A stretch of DNA of 50,390 bases from Desulfuromonadaceae bacterium UBA2294 (GCA_002345625.1 DDWE01000026.1:581-50970), one strand, 5' to 3'. Shown: positions 16,044 through 25,580, numbered from the stretch's first letter. Notes: generated by a model from the letters alone, not told the origin. Made by a program: numbers and translations.

Positions 16044-17435
16044 TTAGTCGGCATCTCTGTTGTCGGATCCATTCTCGCTTGAGCGCATCTGTCGATGCAG
16101 GGAGACTGCGAGCCCACTGATGAGCAGAACACCTCCGCCAAGCAAAACCCAGAGGATGATCTTCTTCCAGGGTAAAGTGGCATTGATCGGCTCCAGTGGC
16201 TGTTCACCGCCGAGTGATAATTCCTGCCGCGACCAGGCCTGGCCCGGTGTTATTTGGTCATGCTTCAGATAATCGACAGGGAATCGGGCCGGACCGACTC
16301 GTTGGCTGCCGGCCGCAAGGAGAAAAGGCGGTTCACCCTGTGCCAGGAACAACACCCGGTCAGGTCGCCAGCCAAAATCGATTGAAGGAGGTGCTTGCAA
16401 CCCGGCTTCACTCGGAGTGCACTCCAGTCGCCAGTTACGGTGGCGATTTCGGCTGACGGCAACGGTTGGAGAAGCAATTTCGCTGGTTCCGCGACCCAAC
16501 CGATAAACCAGTCCACGCCAACGTGACTGCCAGGGTCCGACGGGTAACTCCGCAGACTCAAGCCGACACTCGGCGAGGGTGTTACTGACTGGCAACAGTA
16601 AACGGATCTCTTCTATTGGTAATGGTCCGGGGAGTTGAAATTCATAGGACCGGTTGTTGTCTGCTGTGGTCACTGCCCGAGCTGTGTAGTGTTGCAAGGG
16701 CAGCGAAATTTGCCGGGTGGTTTCGTAACTTAGATCGATAGAGGTCAGTTCAAGGGAGGCCAGAGCAGGCGGCCAGGTAAGGCGCAGGTAGCGCAGTGGT
16801 TGATGCGGTAAAACGACGCGATTTTGCTCCAGACGTTGGCCTTGAAACGAAAGACTGGCGATTGCAGCGGTCGTCAGGGGGGTCCAGTGCGTCAGATCGC
16901 TGCTGTTGTCGATGCGTACTTCACCGATGGCGTCGATATTTGTCGGCGCCCAGGACAAGGTCAAGGCCTTGGTTCGTCCGGTTTTTGCCGGCCCCGTGTC
17001 GACCAGCCAGCCAGAGGGATTGCCGTTTTTAGTAGGTTGATCGTCACGAGAGCGCAGGTCGACGATAGTGCCGCCGGCACCCCGCTCGATATGCAGGCTG
17101 AGGTCGCCGGGGAGTTCTCCGTCACTGGTGGCCGGTAGTGGAAAGAGCGTCAGGGTGCGGTGCTGGGTCGACGTATCGACGGCGACAGCCGGTTGTGGCC
17201 GCAGCTGGTGTGGAACAACAGCTGCCGAGGCGTTAAAGACCCGCAGATCGCCTAAATCGCTCCGAGTAATGACATGATAGGCGGCTGCGGGCAAATCGAG
17301 TTCATAAAAGGTTGCCTCCCGGTCGAGCTCGAGATGAAAACCGGTCGAGAAATCCTGTGGTGAGACAGCACTGGCGGCCGCCGGGAGAAGAAGACTCGCT
17401 ACAAGTAGCCACCAGAAGGGTCGAAGATGATTCAT
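16044..17435 (-). CDS. DUF3999 family membrane-anchored periplasmic protein
   Basis: The 463-residue product has a signal peptide (LLVASLLLPAAASA, residues 10-23), a large beta-rich periplasmic part and one C-terminal membrane helix (ILWVLLGGGVLLISGLAV) followed by a short basic tail. The sequence and its partner fit the DUF3999 family, whose function is unknown. The start codon overlaps the stop of the DUF2339 gene (ATGA), and GAAGGAGACCC precedes it, so both are made together. The DUF2339-DUF3999 pairing recurs in other Proteobacteria, suggesting one membrane complex. Confidence 0.82.
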   Translation of the reverse strand: MNHLRPFWWLLVASLLLPAAASAVSPQDFSTGFHLELDREATFYELDLPAAAYHVITRSDLGDLRVFNASAAVVPHQLRPQPAVAVDTSTQHRTLTLFPLPATSDGELPGDLSLHIERGAGGTIVDLRSRDDQPTKNGNPSGWLVDTGPAKTGRTKALTLSWAPTNIDAIGEVRIDNSSDLTHWTPLTTAAIASLSFQGQRLEQNRVVLPHQPLRYLRLTWPPALASLELTSIDLSYETTRQISLPLQHYTARAVTTADNNRSYEFQLPGPLPIEEIRLLLPVSNTLAECRLESAELPVGPWQSRWRGLVYRLGRGTSEIASPTVAVSRNRHRNWRLECTPSEAGLQAPPSIDFGWRPDRVLFLAQGEPPFLLAAGSQRVGPARFPVDYLKHDQITPGQAWSRQELSLGGEQPLEPINATLPWKKIILWVLLGGGVLLISGLAVSLHRQMRSSENGSDNRDAD

Positions 17436-20179
17436 GATGGGTCTCCTTCATCGCTGCGGTGTGGCGGCAATGGGGCCAGATAACCGACCAAAAGACAGAG
17501 CAGACCGACGCCGATAAAGGAGATGATCCGTTCGACGGTACTGGTGTTGGCCAGGTCAAAGGTAAACAGTTTGACAATGACCAGTGCAATCAGCGCGCTA
17601 CCAATGAGCCAGATCGGACGCAACCCGCGCCGGGCGCCGGACCACATCACCAGCAGGGCGGTCACCGTCCAGAAAATAGAGAAGGTGGTCTGGGCCAGGT
17701 CAGAATTCACCATGCTGTGAAGATGAAAAGGGATTTTGCCGAGGTGGTGCAGGGCGCGGACGACAGCGGCGTTCAGCCACCAGAACAGGCTGCCGGCGCT
17801 GATAATGACCAGTGTAAACCGGTTCAGTCCCAGCGGTGACGTTTTCAGATGATTGTAAACCGTAAACAGCCAGATGCCGAGGACCGCAAGAACTCCGGCC
17901 TGAGCCAGATCAAGCGGGTTAAGCAGCGGGAGATACATCAGGGGCCAGGGGTCACCGCGGGATACAAGACTGGTTCCGAGGGCGCCAAGCCAGAGCAGAA
18001 CAGCAATTGGGGCTGCAGCGATTTGCAGATAGGACTGCAGGTGGGAGCGCAGCGGCCAGATCGGAAGGTTTCGCAGCAGGCAGAGCGCGAGGAGAAACAG
18101 GGCCGGTACAATGCCGATCACCACAAATGGCCAGACACCGGCGCCATCAACGAGGTGGTCGGTCCACCAGGCGATCTCCCAGGTGACAAGACTCAGCAGT
18201 AGCCAGAAGGTGAGGATATGCAGCCAGCGGACCACCGTTGGCAATTGCGGTTCGCTCTGCTCATCCTGGTGGAGCAGGGAGAAGAGGATGGCAAAGGCGA
18301 GCGGCCAGGCAATGGCTCCTCCATATAGTGACGGGTGGCGGAAGGTGTGATCGATACAGAAGGCTAAAGCGCCATAGAGCGCTGGTGTCAGCCCGAAGTA
18401 GACCCGACGCAGGTGCGGCCAGTTTGCGCGGGATCCGCACAGGTAGGCGAGCAGGGAAGAGAGTGTGATAAAGGCGATCGCTACGGCAAACCGCTCACGA
18501 CCGAGGACGTGAAGCTCGATTTCGTGCAGACCGTTGCCAAACCACCAGAGCAACCCCCAGGCAAAGGCGCCGAGGCTTTCGGCTGGGGCGCTGGCGAAGC
18601 GGTCGCGATGCCGGTGTAGGTAGTAGCCGCTGAACAGACCGGCAACGGCGATCAGCCCCGCACCGAGGAAGACGCCATTGATCACCGGCGTCAGGCTGGT
18701 CGGTTCGTGCATCGCATCGAGAAACGCGCCACCGGCCAGAATTTGCAACACCAGACCGGAGATCCGGGCCAGCCAACGTTGCTGACGAACGGCGATCCAG
18801 AGCAGGGCCGCCCCCTCCAGAGCCCAGGCCGCTGCTGTCCATCGACCATCAAGGGCCAGTGGGATGGCGACCGTACCAAAGACGACGCCGATGGCTATAT
18901 AGGCGGAAGCCAGGGTGTGCCAGGCTCTGCCGGCGCGACGCACCAAAGCCGCAGCGAGCAGGGAGTAGAGCAGGCCAAGGGCGAGAGCGGACCAGGCCAG
19001 GCCGTACTCGTAGGGTTTGACCAGCCCGGCCTGGAGCGCGAAGCAAATGATGGGTGTGCCAAAGACCATGGACCCGTCAACGTAGCCTTGCCAGGCGGCC
19101 GTCTGGTTGCGGGCGAAGAGCAGGCCGATGACCAGATAGAAAACAAAGAACAGTAGCAGAAAGGCCTCTGTCGACCAGAACAGGTCGGGACGGTAAGAAC
19201 CGAACCCCCAGGCGGTGCCGATCCCAAAGGTAAAGAGGAATCCGACCAGGTTGAGTTCGCGCCAGGAGCGATGCCAGGCGATGAGGACAATGCCGAGGTT
19301 GAGCAGGGCATAGTAAGAGAAGAGCATGATATGGCTGCCGCCACCGGTGGAGGTTAATACCGGGGCGAGGAAGCCGCCGATGATGCCGATCACCGCCAGC
19401 ATCCGTGCATCCTGAAGTATGGCCAATGCGGCCGATGCGATGGACATGACCACCAGCAGGGCGAGGGCGAACCCGACCGGCAACAGCTGGTAAAGGCGCA
19501 GGGCGGCAAAGATGGTCAGGTAAAGGACACCGACCGCTCCGCCCTGGACAATCAGGGCGTACCCGGGGCGCGAAAGACGTAATCGCCAGCCGAATAGCAG
19601 CAGAGCAATGGCACTTGCCGCAACGCCGAGCAGGCGCAGCTCAATCGGGATGATGTTGCGCTCGGCAGAGTATTTCAGCAGAAAAGCGACACCGAAAAAG
19701 AGGACGATAACGCCGGCCCGGACAATCACGTTGCCACCGGTGAAATAACTCACGACAATCTGCCATAGATCGAAGGCCGGCTCCTTGTCACGAGATGCAG
19801 ACGGGGCGGGTGTCGCCGGACGCGGCGGGGTTGTTGGTCGAGGAGCGGTTCCAGGTGAACCGGGCGTTAGCGCCGATGACGGGCGCAGCGGTTCAAAAAT
19901 GAAATCATCTCCGGCTGTCGGCACCGGAGTGGACGCTTGTCGCAGTGTGGTGGTTACTGCTGCGGGTTGCGTCTGTGGTCGGGAGGCTGGCGGGGTGGCC
20001 GCTCGCTTTAATTCTTCCAGCGCCGCTTCGCTGCGCTCAAGCCTCTTCTCCAGCCGCTGGTCGCGCAGCCAGAGGACGGCGAGCAGACCGCCCCAGAGCA
20101 GCCAGGCGCCGAATTCGTGACGGTTAAAATAGAAAAAAGCTCCGGCCGCTGCACCGGCGGCGAGGATCAATACGGGCAT
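17432..20179 (-). CDS. DUF2339 family polytopic membrane protein
   Basis: The chosen ATG at 20179 follows AAGGAGGG and gives 915 residues; the open frame runs 24 codons further upstream without a good start. After one N-terminal helix there is a short charged coiled-coil-like stretch (DQRLEKRLERSEAALEELKR), a Pro/Thr-rich linker to about residue 130, then some 25 hydrophobic segments to the end. This matches the DUF2339 family, of unknown function. It begins 16 bases after the barrel gene and is coupled to the DUF3999 gene by ATGA overlap. Confidence 0.84.
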   Translation of the reverse strand: MPVLILAAGAAAGAFFYFNRHEFGAWLLWGGLLAVLWLRDQRLEKRLERSEAALEELKRAATPPASRPQTQPAAVTTTLRQASTPVPTAGDDFIFEPLRPSSALTPGSPGTAPRPTTPPRPATPAPSASRDKEPAFDLWQIVVSYFTGGNVIVRAGVIVLFFGVAFLLKYSAERNIIPIELRLLGVAASAIALLLFGWRLRLSRPGYALIVQGGAVGVLYLTIFAALRLYQLLPVGFALALLVVMSIASAALAILQDARMLAVIGIIGGFLAPVLTSTGGGSHIMLFSYYALLNLGIVLIAWHRSWRELNLVGFLFTFGIGTAWGFGSYRPDLFWSTEAFLLLFFVFYLVIGLLFARNQTAAWQGYVDGSMVFGTPIICFALQAGLVKPYEYGLAWSALALGLLYSLLAAALVRRAGRAWHTLASAYIAIGVVFGTVAIPLALDGRWTAAAWALEGAALLWIAVRQQRWLARISGLVLQILAGGAFLDAMHEPTSLTPVINGVFLGAGLIAVAGLFSGYYLHRHRDRFASAPAESLGAFAWGLLWWFGNGLHEIELHVLGRERFAVAIAFITLSSLLAYLCGSRANWPHLRRVYFGLTPALYGALAFCIDHTFRHPSLYGGAIAWPLAFAILFSLLHQDEQSEPQLPTVVRWLHILTFWLLLSLVTWEIAWWTDHLVDGAGVWPFVVIGIVPALFLLALCLLRNLPIWPLRSHLQSYLQIAAAPIAVLLWLGALGTSLVSRGDPWPLMYLPLLNPLDLAQAGVLAVLGIWLFTVYNHLKTSPLGLNRFTLVIISAGSLFWWLNAAVVRALHHLGKIPFHLHSMVNSDLAQTTFSIFWTVTALLVMWSGARRGLRPIWLIGSALIALVIVKLFTFDLANTSTVERIISFIGVGLLCLLVGYLAPLPPHRSDEGDPS

Positions 20180-20195
20180 CGTCGCACCCTCCTTG

Positions 20196-21422
20196 TCAAA
20201 AATACCAGCGCAGTAACGCCCCACCGCTGTCACCCATACTCCCGAACTCACTGCGCGGCAGTGAGGAACCGGGATAGGGCGGAGAGCCGTTGGCTACAGC
20301 ATAAAACAGGTCAAGACTCAGGTTGCCGGTCAGCGAGCAGGTGATCTGCGGGCGTAAAAGACTCGAGTCGTCATCCAAATTCCAGATCAGCAGGGTGCTG
20401 AGTGTGACCAGCGGGTGCATCTCCCAACTCGGCGAGATCAGCAGATAATGCCGGCCGAGCAGGGAACTGAGCCCCTCCCTGAGTGGCGCAGACGCCACCA
20501 CTTGCGGGTAACGTTGCGGGTCGCTGCTGCCGACGCCGTTGTAGAGCCCCTCAACCAACAGAACCAGACCGTTGTCGAAACGGTACCAGAATTCGATCCC
20601 TCCCTGCCAGAAATATTCATACAAATCGCCGCCAGGAGTATCGACATCCTGGCCGCGGTAAGCGGTTGCTTCAACCTTGACCCCGAGAGATTTAATATCA
20701 CCGGCAAGCCCGACGCCCAACAAAGGGCGGTGACGCAAACTGCCGGTCAGGGCTAGGAGATCGACGTTGTTGAAGGTGTCGGCATAGGTAAGCAGATAGC
20801 TGTTTTCACGGGCGGTTTCGCCAAAGACGATGATGCCGTTGGTTTGACTGCCGCGATTTGTTGAAAAGATCGCACGCACAGCATCGACACCGGGGCGGAC
20901 ATCGGTGTCGAGAGCTTCGGGCGAGAAGGGGTTGATGACGTCGAGGGGCGACGCGATAACGATACGGCCGAAGCCGATCGCCTGACGCCCCATACTCCAG
21001 TCGAACGCACCGTGGCGGCCGCGGAGCAGCAGACGGTCGATCTGCAGGGTGTCGGCAAGATGTTCTGTCCCGCCCCAACTGCCTTCAAGATCGAAGTAAC
21101 GACCGGATGATGTGGAGGGTAGTGGCGTTTGGAGTGGAGAACTTCGGTACAGGATCAGGTTGTCGAGGGCCAGCTCGAAGCGAAGACCCGGTTGCAGCTC
21201 GTGCTGCAGGTCGAGACGTTGCCCCGAGGCGGTGAAAGTGCTGTGTTCCCCTCCAGGTCCTGGTGGCGCGGCAGAGACGACCGAGAGGCTTTTCAGGTGC
21301 CCACTGACTTCAAAAGCCAGCACTGGACCGGCGCATGACAGACTGAACAACAGGACGCAAAGTCCGAATCGCCATCGCGGTCGCCGGTGACCCGGACGGT
21401 TACAGTGGTTGGCGCACATCAT
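20196..21422 (-). CDS. Outer-membrane beta-barrel protein linked to an ABC export system
   Basis: The product of about 408 residues has a basic start, a hydrophobic signal (LCVLLFSLSCAGPVLA) and then alternating beta-strand character, ending in a terminal phenylalanine (LLRWYF) as expected of barrels inserted by BamA. The segment GRQAIGFGRIVIASPLDVINPF resembles DUF1302-type barrels, but that family is not certain. The ATG pair at 21422/21419 lies inside the end of the ATPase gene (23-base overlap) with a poor ribosome binding site, so translation is probably coupled. Its location suggests it is the outer-membrane partner of the LolD-like/FtsX-like genes upstream. Confidence 0.72.
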   Translation of the reverse strand: MMCANHCNRPGHRRPRWRFGLCVLLFSLSCAGPVLAFEVSGHLKSLSVVSAAPPGPGGEHSTFTASGQRLDLQHELQPGLRFELALDNLILYRSSPLQTPLPSTSSGRYFDLEGSWGGTEHLADTLQIDRLLLRGRHGAFDWSMGRQAIGFGRIVIASPLDVINPFSPEALDTDVRPGVDAVRAIFSTNRGSQTNGIIVFGETARENSYLLTYADTFNNVDLLALTGSLRHRPLLGVGLAGDIKSLGVKVEATAYRGQDVDTPGGDLYEYFWQGGIEFWYRFDNGLVLLVEGLYNGVGSSDPQRYPQVVASAPLREGLSSLLGRHYLLISPSWEMHPLVTLSTLLIWNLDDDSSLLRPQITCSLTGNLSLDLFYAVANGSPPYPGSSLPRSEFGSMGDSGGALLRWYF

Positions 21423-22089
21423 TTTCAAGTTGCCCGTCACGCAGACGGACAACACGTTTGGCGTGGGCAATCACTTGCGGATCGTGGGAACTGAACAGAA
21501 AGGTGACGCCCTCTTTTTCATTCAGTTCGCGCATCAGGTTCAGCAGCTCTGCTGCCGTATGGGAATCGAGGTTGGCCGTCGGCTCGTCGGCCAGGATCAC
21601 GGCCGGTTTCGGGGCGATGGCGCGGGCAATGGCAACGCGCTGTTGCTGACCGCCGGAGAGCTCCCCCGGGCGCCGATTCTTGAGCTCGGCAATATCGAGA
21701 CGCTCAAACAGCTCGTCGATGCGGGCCCGTCGCTCGGCCGGCGCGATCCCCTGCAACAGGAGGGTAAATTCGGCATTCTCCGCCGCCGTCAGAACCGGGA
21801 TCAGGTTGTAGGACTGGAAGATGAAGCCGATACGATGCAGCCGGAAATCGGCCAACTGGCGCGAGGAGAGATCGTCGTAGTTGACGCCATCGACGGCAAT
21901 AGCGCCTTCCGTTGGACGATCGAGGGCTCCGACCATATTGAGAATAGTGGTTTTGCCGCTGCCGGACGGACCGGCGAGAACGGCGAAATCCCCCGCCTTG
22001 ATAAACAGGCTGAGTTCAGAGAGGGCGGCGATGTGCTGGCTGCCGCTGGTATAAATTTTGGTCACATTGCGCAGTGCGATAAGGGACAT
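21400..22089 (-). CDS. ABC transporter ATP-binding protein, LolD/MacB type
   Basis: The 229-residue product has Walker A GPSGSGKT (residues 40-47), the Q-loop in FQSYNLIPV, signature LSGGQQQR (144-151) and Walker B VILADEP (164-170). The pattern is that of the MacB/LolD/FtsE group, which works with FtsX-fold permeases on envelope substrates instead of classical uptake. The two permeases lie upstream on the same strand, beyond a 211-base gap holding an inverted repeat. Its 3' end overlaps the barrel gene. Confidence 0.9.
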   Translation of the reverse strand: MSLIALRNVTKIYTSGSQHIAALSELSLFIKAGDFAVLAGPSGSGKTTILNMVGALDRPTEGAIAVDGVNYDDLSSRQLADFRLHRIGFIFQSYNLIPVLTAAENAEFTLLLQGIAPAERRARIDELFERLDIAELKNRRPGELSGGQQQRVAIARAIAPKPAVILADEPTANLDSHTAAELLNLMRELNEKEGVTFLFSSHDPQVIAHAKRVVRLRDGQLENDVRQPL

Positions 22090-22194
22090 GCCGGTGTTTC
22101 TCCGTTAGCGGCGAGGTGTGAGCCGCGATTTTATGATGTCACTACAGCGGTATAAAACAAAAGCGTTCAAAACATAATTAAAAGTCAAACCCGA

Positions 22195-22275
22195 TCATCA
22201 CGAAGGAGACGAAGCACACGAAGAGAGGCAGACACCCTTGTTTTAACTTCGTGCTCTTCGTGCCCTTCGTGGTGA
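22195..22275. repeat. Imperfect inverted repeat built from CACGAAG units
   Basis: Inside the 211-base gap between permease and ATPase genes, the left arm TCATCACGAAGG... (22195-22225) contains three CGAAG units and pairs with the right arm ending ...CCTTCGTGGTGA (22247-22275), around a loop of about 21 bases. The unit spacing (about 9-10 bases) is the same in both arms. Such CACGAAG-based elements recur between genes in many bacterial genomes. It could act as a partial terminator or RNA stability element; no ORF is present. Confidence 0.7.
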
Positions 22276-22300
22276 ACAGCTCTTGCAGATTTTTTTGTCT

Positions 22301-23530
22301 TCAGCTATTGCGCATCGCCACCGCTGGCGCAGTGCGGGCCGCGCGGTTGGCCGGGTAGAAAGCGGCCAGCGCAGCGAGCAGCGGCATCAGAATCGCCATG
22401 CGTAGCATGTACTCGAAATCCCAGGTGGCGCGCAGGACCGGGTCGAAAATGACGCCACCGAACTCCATCGACTCGGGCAGAAAGCGGCGCAGGTCGATGC
22501 CGACATCGGTCAGGTACCAGGTCAGCAGGCTGCCGAGTGCGCTCCCGAGAAGCATGGCGATCAGGCCGAGCAGGAGCGCTTCGCACAACACCATGGCACG
22601 CAGACGCCAGGGGCTGGCTCCGAGGGCTAACAACAGGCCGAACTCCGGCAATCGTTCCATCACCGCCATCAGCAGGGTATTGACGACACCGATGCTGACA
22701 ATGGCGACAATGACCAGAAAAATGAATTTTTGACTGGCATAGTCGAGCTTGATTGCATTGGCGAGGTTCGGCATCGCCGCATCCCAGGGGATCGCCTGAA
22801 GGTCACCCGGCGGCAACAGGGCGCGCACCCGTTGCAAGACGGCACCGCTCTCATCCGGACGATTGAGCATGATGGCGATTTCGTGCACGGCATCCGGACG
22901 CCCGGCGAGGAGGGCGGCACGTTGCCGTCCGACCATAACCAGTGATCTGTCGATATTGCGGATCCCCGATTCGACGGTGCCGCGGACAAACAGCAGTTCG
23001 CTGGCCAGTTCCCCGTCGGCGCCCTGGGCGGTGACGACAAACTTCTGACCGATTTCAAGGCGCAGTTCCTGCAACAGTCGACTGCCGATCAGCGCGTCGC
23101 GGCCATCGGCACTCGGCAGCAGGGCCGGCAGGTCGAGTCGACGCAATAGCGGGTTGACCAGCCCTTCGGCGGTCGGATCGATGCCGGTGAGCAGAATCCC
23201 CCGACTCTCCCGGCTCGATTGTGCCAGCGCCGGCAGGTAGAGTCGCTCGACCACCCCGTCGACGCCGGGAAGTGCCGCAATCTTTTGCGGCAGGTCTGCC
23301 GGCACAAAGGTGAGGCGGTCGTCGCGGCTGACGGCATAGTCGCCGCGGTAGATGGAGATATGGCCGGAACCGGCGCGAACGCCGTTGTCGATCATCTGCG
23401 CATAAACGCCAAAGGAGAGGTTGTGAAAGCCCTGCACCAGCATGAGGCTGAAACTCATGGCGATCAGGGTGATCAGGGTTCGACGGCGATTCCGCCAGAG
23501 ATTGCGCCAGGCTAAAGTGAGCGTCATCAT
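22301..23530 (-). CDS. ABC transporter permease, FtsX/LolC fold (second)
   Basis: The 409-residue product (MMTLTLAWRNLWRNRRRTLI) has one membrane helix near residues 20-42, a periplasmic MacB-PCD-like domain of about 230 residues, and three more helices in the C-terminal FtsX domain (for example IFLVIVAIVSIGVVNTLLMAV). This is the LolC/LolE/MacB topology. ATGs at 23530 and 23527 are equivalent. It starts 5 bases after the other permease and shares the AYRNLWRN/AWRNLWRN start with it, so the two likely form a heterodimer. Confidence 0.88.
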   Translation of the reverse strand: MMTLTLAWRNLWRNRRRTLITLIAMSFSLMLVQGFHNLSFGVYAQMIDNGVRAGSGHISIYRGDYAVSRDDRLTFVPADLPQKIAALPGVDGVVERLYLPALAQSSRESRGILLTGIDPTAEGLVNPLLRRLDLPALLPSADGRDALIGSRLLQELRLEIGQKFVVTAQGADGELASELLFVRGTVESGIRNIDRSLVMVGRQRAALLAGRPDAVHEIAIMLNRPDESGAVLQRVRALLPPGDLQAIPWDAAMPNLANAIKLDYASQKFIFLVIVAIVSIGVVNTLLMAVMERLPEFGLLLALGASPWRLRAMVLCEALLLGLIAMLLGSALGSLLTWYLTDVGIDLRRFLPESMEFGGVIFDPVLRATWDFEYMLRMAILMPLLAALAAFYPANRAARTAPAVAMRNS

Positions 23531-23535
23531 CAAGG

Positions 23536-24762
23536 TCAGTCCATCCTGATCGCGGCGACCGGTTGCAGCCGGGCGGCCCGTCGGGCCGGGAACACCCCGG
23601 CGATCAACGTGGTGAGCAGCAGCATCAATGTCGGGTCGAGCAGGTTGCGCAGCTCAAGGACGGTGTGCAGGCGTGGCGGCAGGGTGCCGCCGGCGTAGCT
23701 GATCGGTGTAATCCAGGCCGAGAGATCGAGTCCGTTATCGCGCATGAGCGCACACAGCACCAACCCACCGGCAACGCCGAGGCTGGCTCCGAGCAGCCCG
23801 AGCAGGATCGATTCAAGCAGCACCAACAGGCGAATGCGTCCCGGTCGCAGACCGATGGCCATCAGGATGCCGAATTCGCGGGTGCGCTCCATCACCGACA
23901 TGAACAGGGTATTGAGGACGCCAAGGCCGGTGGCGAAATAGAGGATGACGCTGAAGATCATCCGACTGACATCAAAGGAGGCGATCGCTTCGCGCATCTG
24001 GGGCAGCAGGGTCCCCCAATCGACGATGCTCACCCCTTCGGGCAGCAGTGGGCGCAGGCGCGCGGCAGTTTCTGGTGCCGACATCGGATCGGCGATCGCC
24101 AGCGCCACCTCATGAACCTGCCCCGGCAGGGCCAGGGTGCGTTGCAGCCAGCCAAGCGGAACCAGCAGCAGGCCGTTATCATGCGCACTGTCACCGGTCT
24201 TGAAGATGCCGCGGACAATCAGCAGGTCGTTGCCGATGGAACCGTCGGCGGCCTGGGTGACAAAAACCAGCTCGGCGCCGGGTTTGACCCCGAGGCGTCG
24301 GGCCAGGGTTTCACCGATGATGGCGCCGCGGTCATCTCCATCGTTTAACGCTGAGCCGGCAACCAGCTGCCGTTGCAAACTGGTGACGCCGGCCTCCTGG
24401 CTCGGGTGGACGCCGAGCAGTTCCGCCGGGTAGCTGTTGTCGGTGTGGGAGATCAGGCCGTAGCCGCGCAGGCGGGGCGATAGTCCGGTCACCTGGTCGC
24501 TGTCTGCGAGCCTCTCAATAAGGGGGAGATCGGTTTCAGCCAGCGTGGTGTAGAGATCATGGTTCTCCTGATAATCGCCTTCGCTGATCACCAGGTGACC
24601 GTGATACTGCTCGGTCGCCGAAGCGAGGATATCGCGCAGCATACCGGAGAAGATACTCAGGGCGAGGATCAGCAGGGCGAGGGAGACGATCATGGCTGAC
24701 AAGGTCAACAGCGAACGACGACCGTTGCGCCACAGATTTCGATATGCAAGAGAGAACAGCAT
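23536..24762 (-). CDS. ABC transporter permease, FtsX/LolC fold (first)
   Basis: The 408-residue product (MLFSLAYRNLWRNGRRSLLT) has the same plan as the following gene: an N-terminal helix, a periplasmic domain, and three C-terminal helices including VILYFATGLGVLNTLFMSVM and the conserved ERTREFGILMAIG loop of FtsX-fold permeases. It begins 7 bases after the LolA-like gene. With the ATPase it would make a type VII (mechanotransmission) ABC complex. The cargo is not evident. Confidence 0.88.
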   Translation of the reverse strand: MLFSLAYRNLWRNGRRSLLTLSAMIVSLALLILALSIFSGMLRDILASATEQYHGHLVISEGDYQENHDLYTTLAETDLPLIERLADSDQVTGLSPRLRGYGLISHTDNSYPAELLGVHPSQEAGVTSLQRQLVAGSALNDGDDRGAIIGETLARRLGVKPGAELVFVTQAADGSIGNDLLIVRGIFKTGDSAHDNGLLLVPLGWLQRTLALPGQVHEVALAIADPMSAPETAARLRPLLPEGVSIVDWGTLLPQMREAIASFDVSRMIFSVILYFATGLGVLNTLFMSVMERTREFGILMAIGLRPGRIRLLVLLESILLGLLGASLGVAGGLVLCALMRDNGLDLSAWITPISYAGGTLPPRLHTVLELRNLLDPTLMLLLTTLIAGVFPARRAARLQPVAAIRMD

Positions 24763-24769
24763 GTAAGGG

Positions 24770-25504
24770 TCAGTTTTTCAGGTTGCGCAGGGAGAAGAAA
24801 GCAGCTTTGATCGAGATATCGAAGTCGATGGCATCGTAATGGATCACGGTCTGTTCATTTGGCTTGTCCAGCGGTTGCACTGTCATCCGCAACGGAATGA
24901 CGCGTCCAGCGACGCGGGTGACCTCGTCAAAGACGATCTCCCGCACCGGGACCATTTTTTCGTCAAAATAGGTGACCCGACCCGGAACCTCTTGCGGCCG
25001 GATGATTTCATAGACCACCTTGCCCCAGATCACCGCTGCATCCGGTTTCGGCAGACAGGCAATGCGATACTGCTCCGGAGTCTCCTCGAGCAGCTCAAAG
25101 GTGTAGTCTTCATCGATGTGGTTGGCCTTGACCAGATCGTCGTTGGTGATGTGACTCCCCATCCAGGCCCCACCCATCATCGAGGGGGGGACCTTGATCA
25201 CCCGATCGACCTTCGGCAGATAGTTCCAGACATTGCGCTCGACCTTGAGGGTTGCGACGCCCGCCTCTTTGGCCGGCGCCAGAATCCGTACCAGAAAATG
25301 CTCCCGCCCCAGCGACCACGACTCCATGGTCAGGGAGCGCTCCCAGTGCTCGGCGCGTACCTGCATGGTCATGACGGTCTTGGACGACAGGCCCATGTAC
25401 TGTTGCTCAATTTTACGGATCAGTCCGCGCAGACCGGCGGCCGCTGCCAAGCTCGGCAGCAACAGAAAAATGATTAGAAAGGCGAACCGGGATGGACGAC
25501 GCAT
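24770..25504 (-). CDS. LolA-like outer-membrane lipoprotein-sorting periplasmic protein
   Basis: The 244-residue product has a signal peptide (FAFLIIFLLLPSLAAAA) and then the half-barrel pattern of the LolA-like/outer-membrane lipoprotein-sorting family, with MQVRAEHWERSLTMESWS, the conserved NVWNYLPKVDRVIKVPPSMM and GGAWMGSHITNDDLVK. Members ferry or bind hydrophobic substrates in the periplasm. The gene opens the four-gene set LolA-like, permease, permease, ATPase, with a barrel at the end. GAGG lies 10 bases before the ATG. True LolA is shorter, so this is a paralogous system. Confidence 0.82.
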   Translation of the reverse strand: MRRPSRFAFLIIFLLLPSLAAAAGLRGLIRKIEQQYMGLSSKTVMTMQVRAEHWERSLTMESWSLGREHFLVRILAPAKEAGVATLKVERNVWNYLPKVDRVIKVPPSMMGGAWMGSHITNDDLVKANHIDEDYTFELLEETPEQYRIACLPKPDAAVIWGKVVYEIIRPQEVPGRVTYFDEKMVPVREIVFDEVTRVAGRVIPLRMTVQPLDKPNEQTVIHYDAIDFDISIKAAFFSLRNLKN

Positions 25505-25580
25505 GGGTCAAAAACCTCAAGGTATGAATGCCTGGGCATTATAGCCGGATGCGGTGGGTAATACTACAGCGAAGAGGGTT

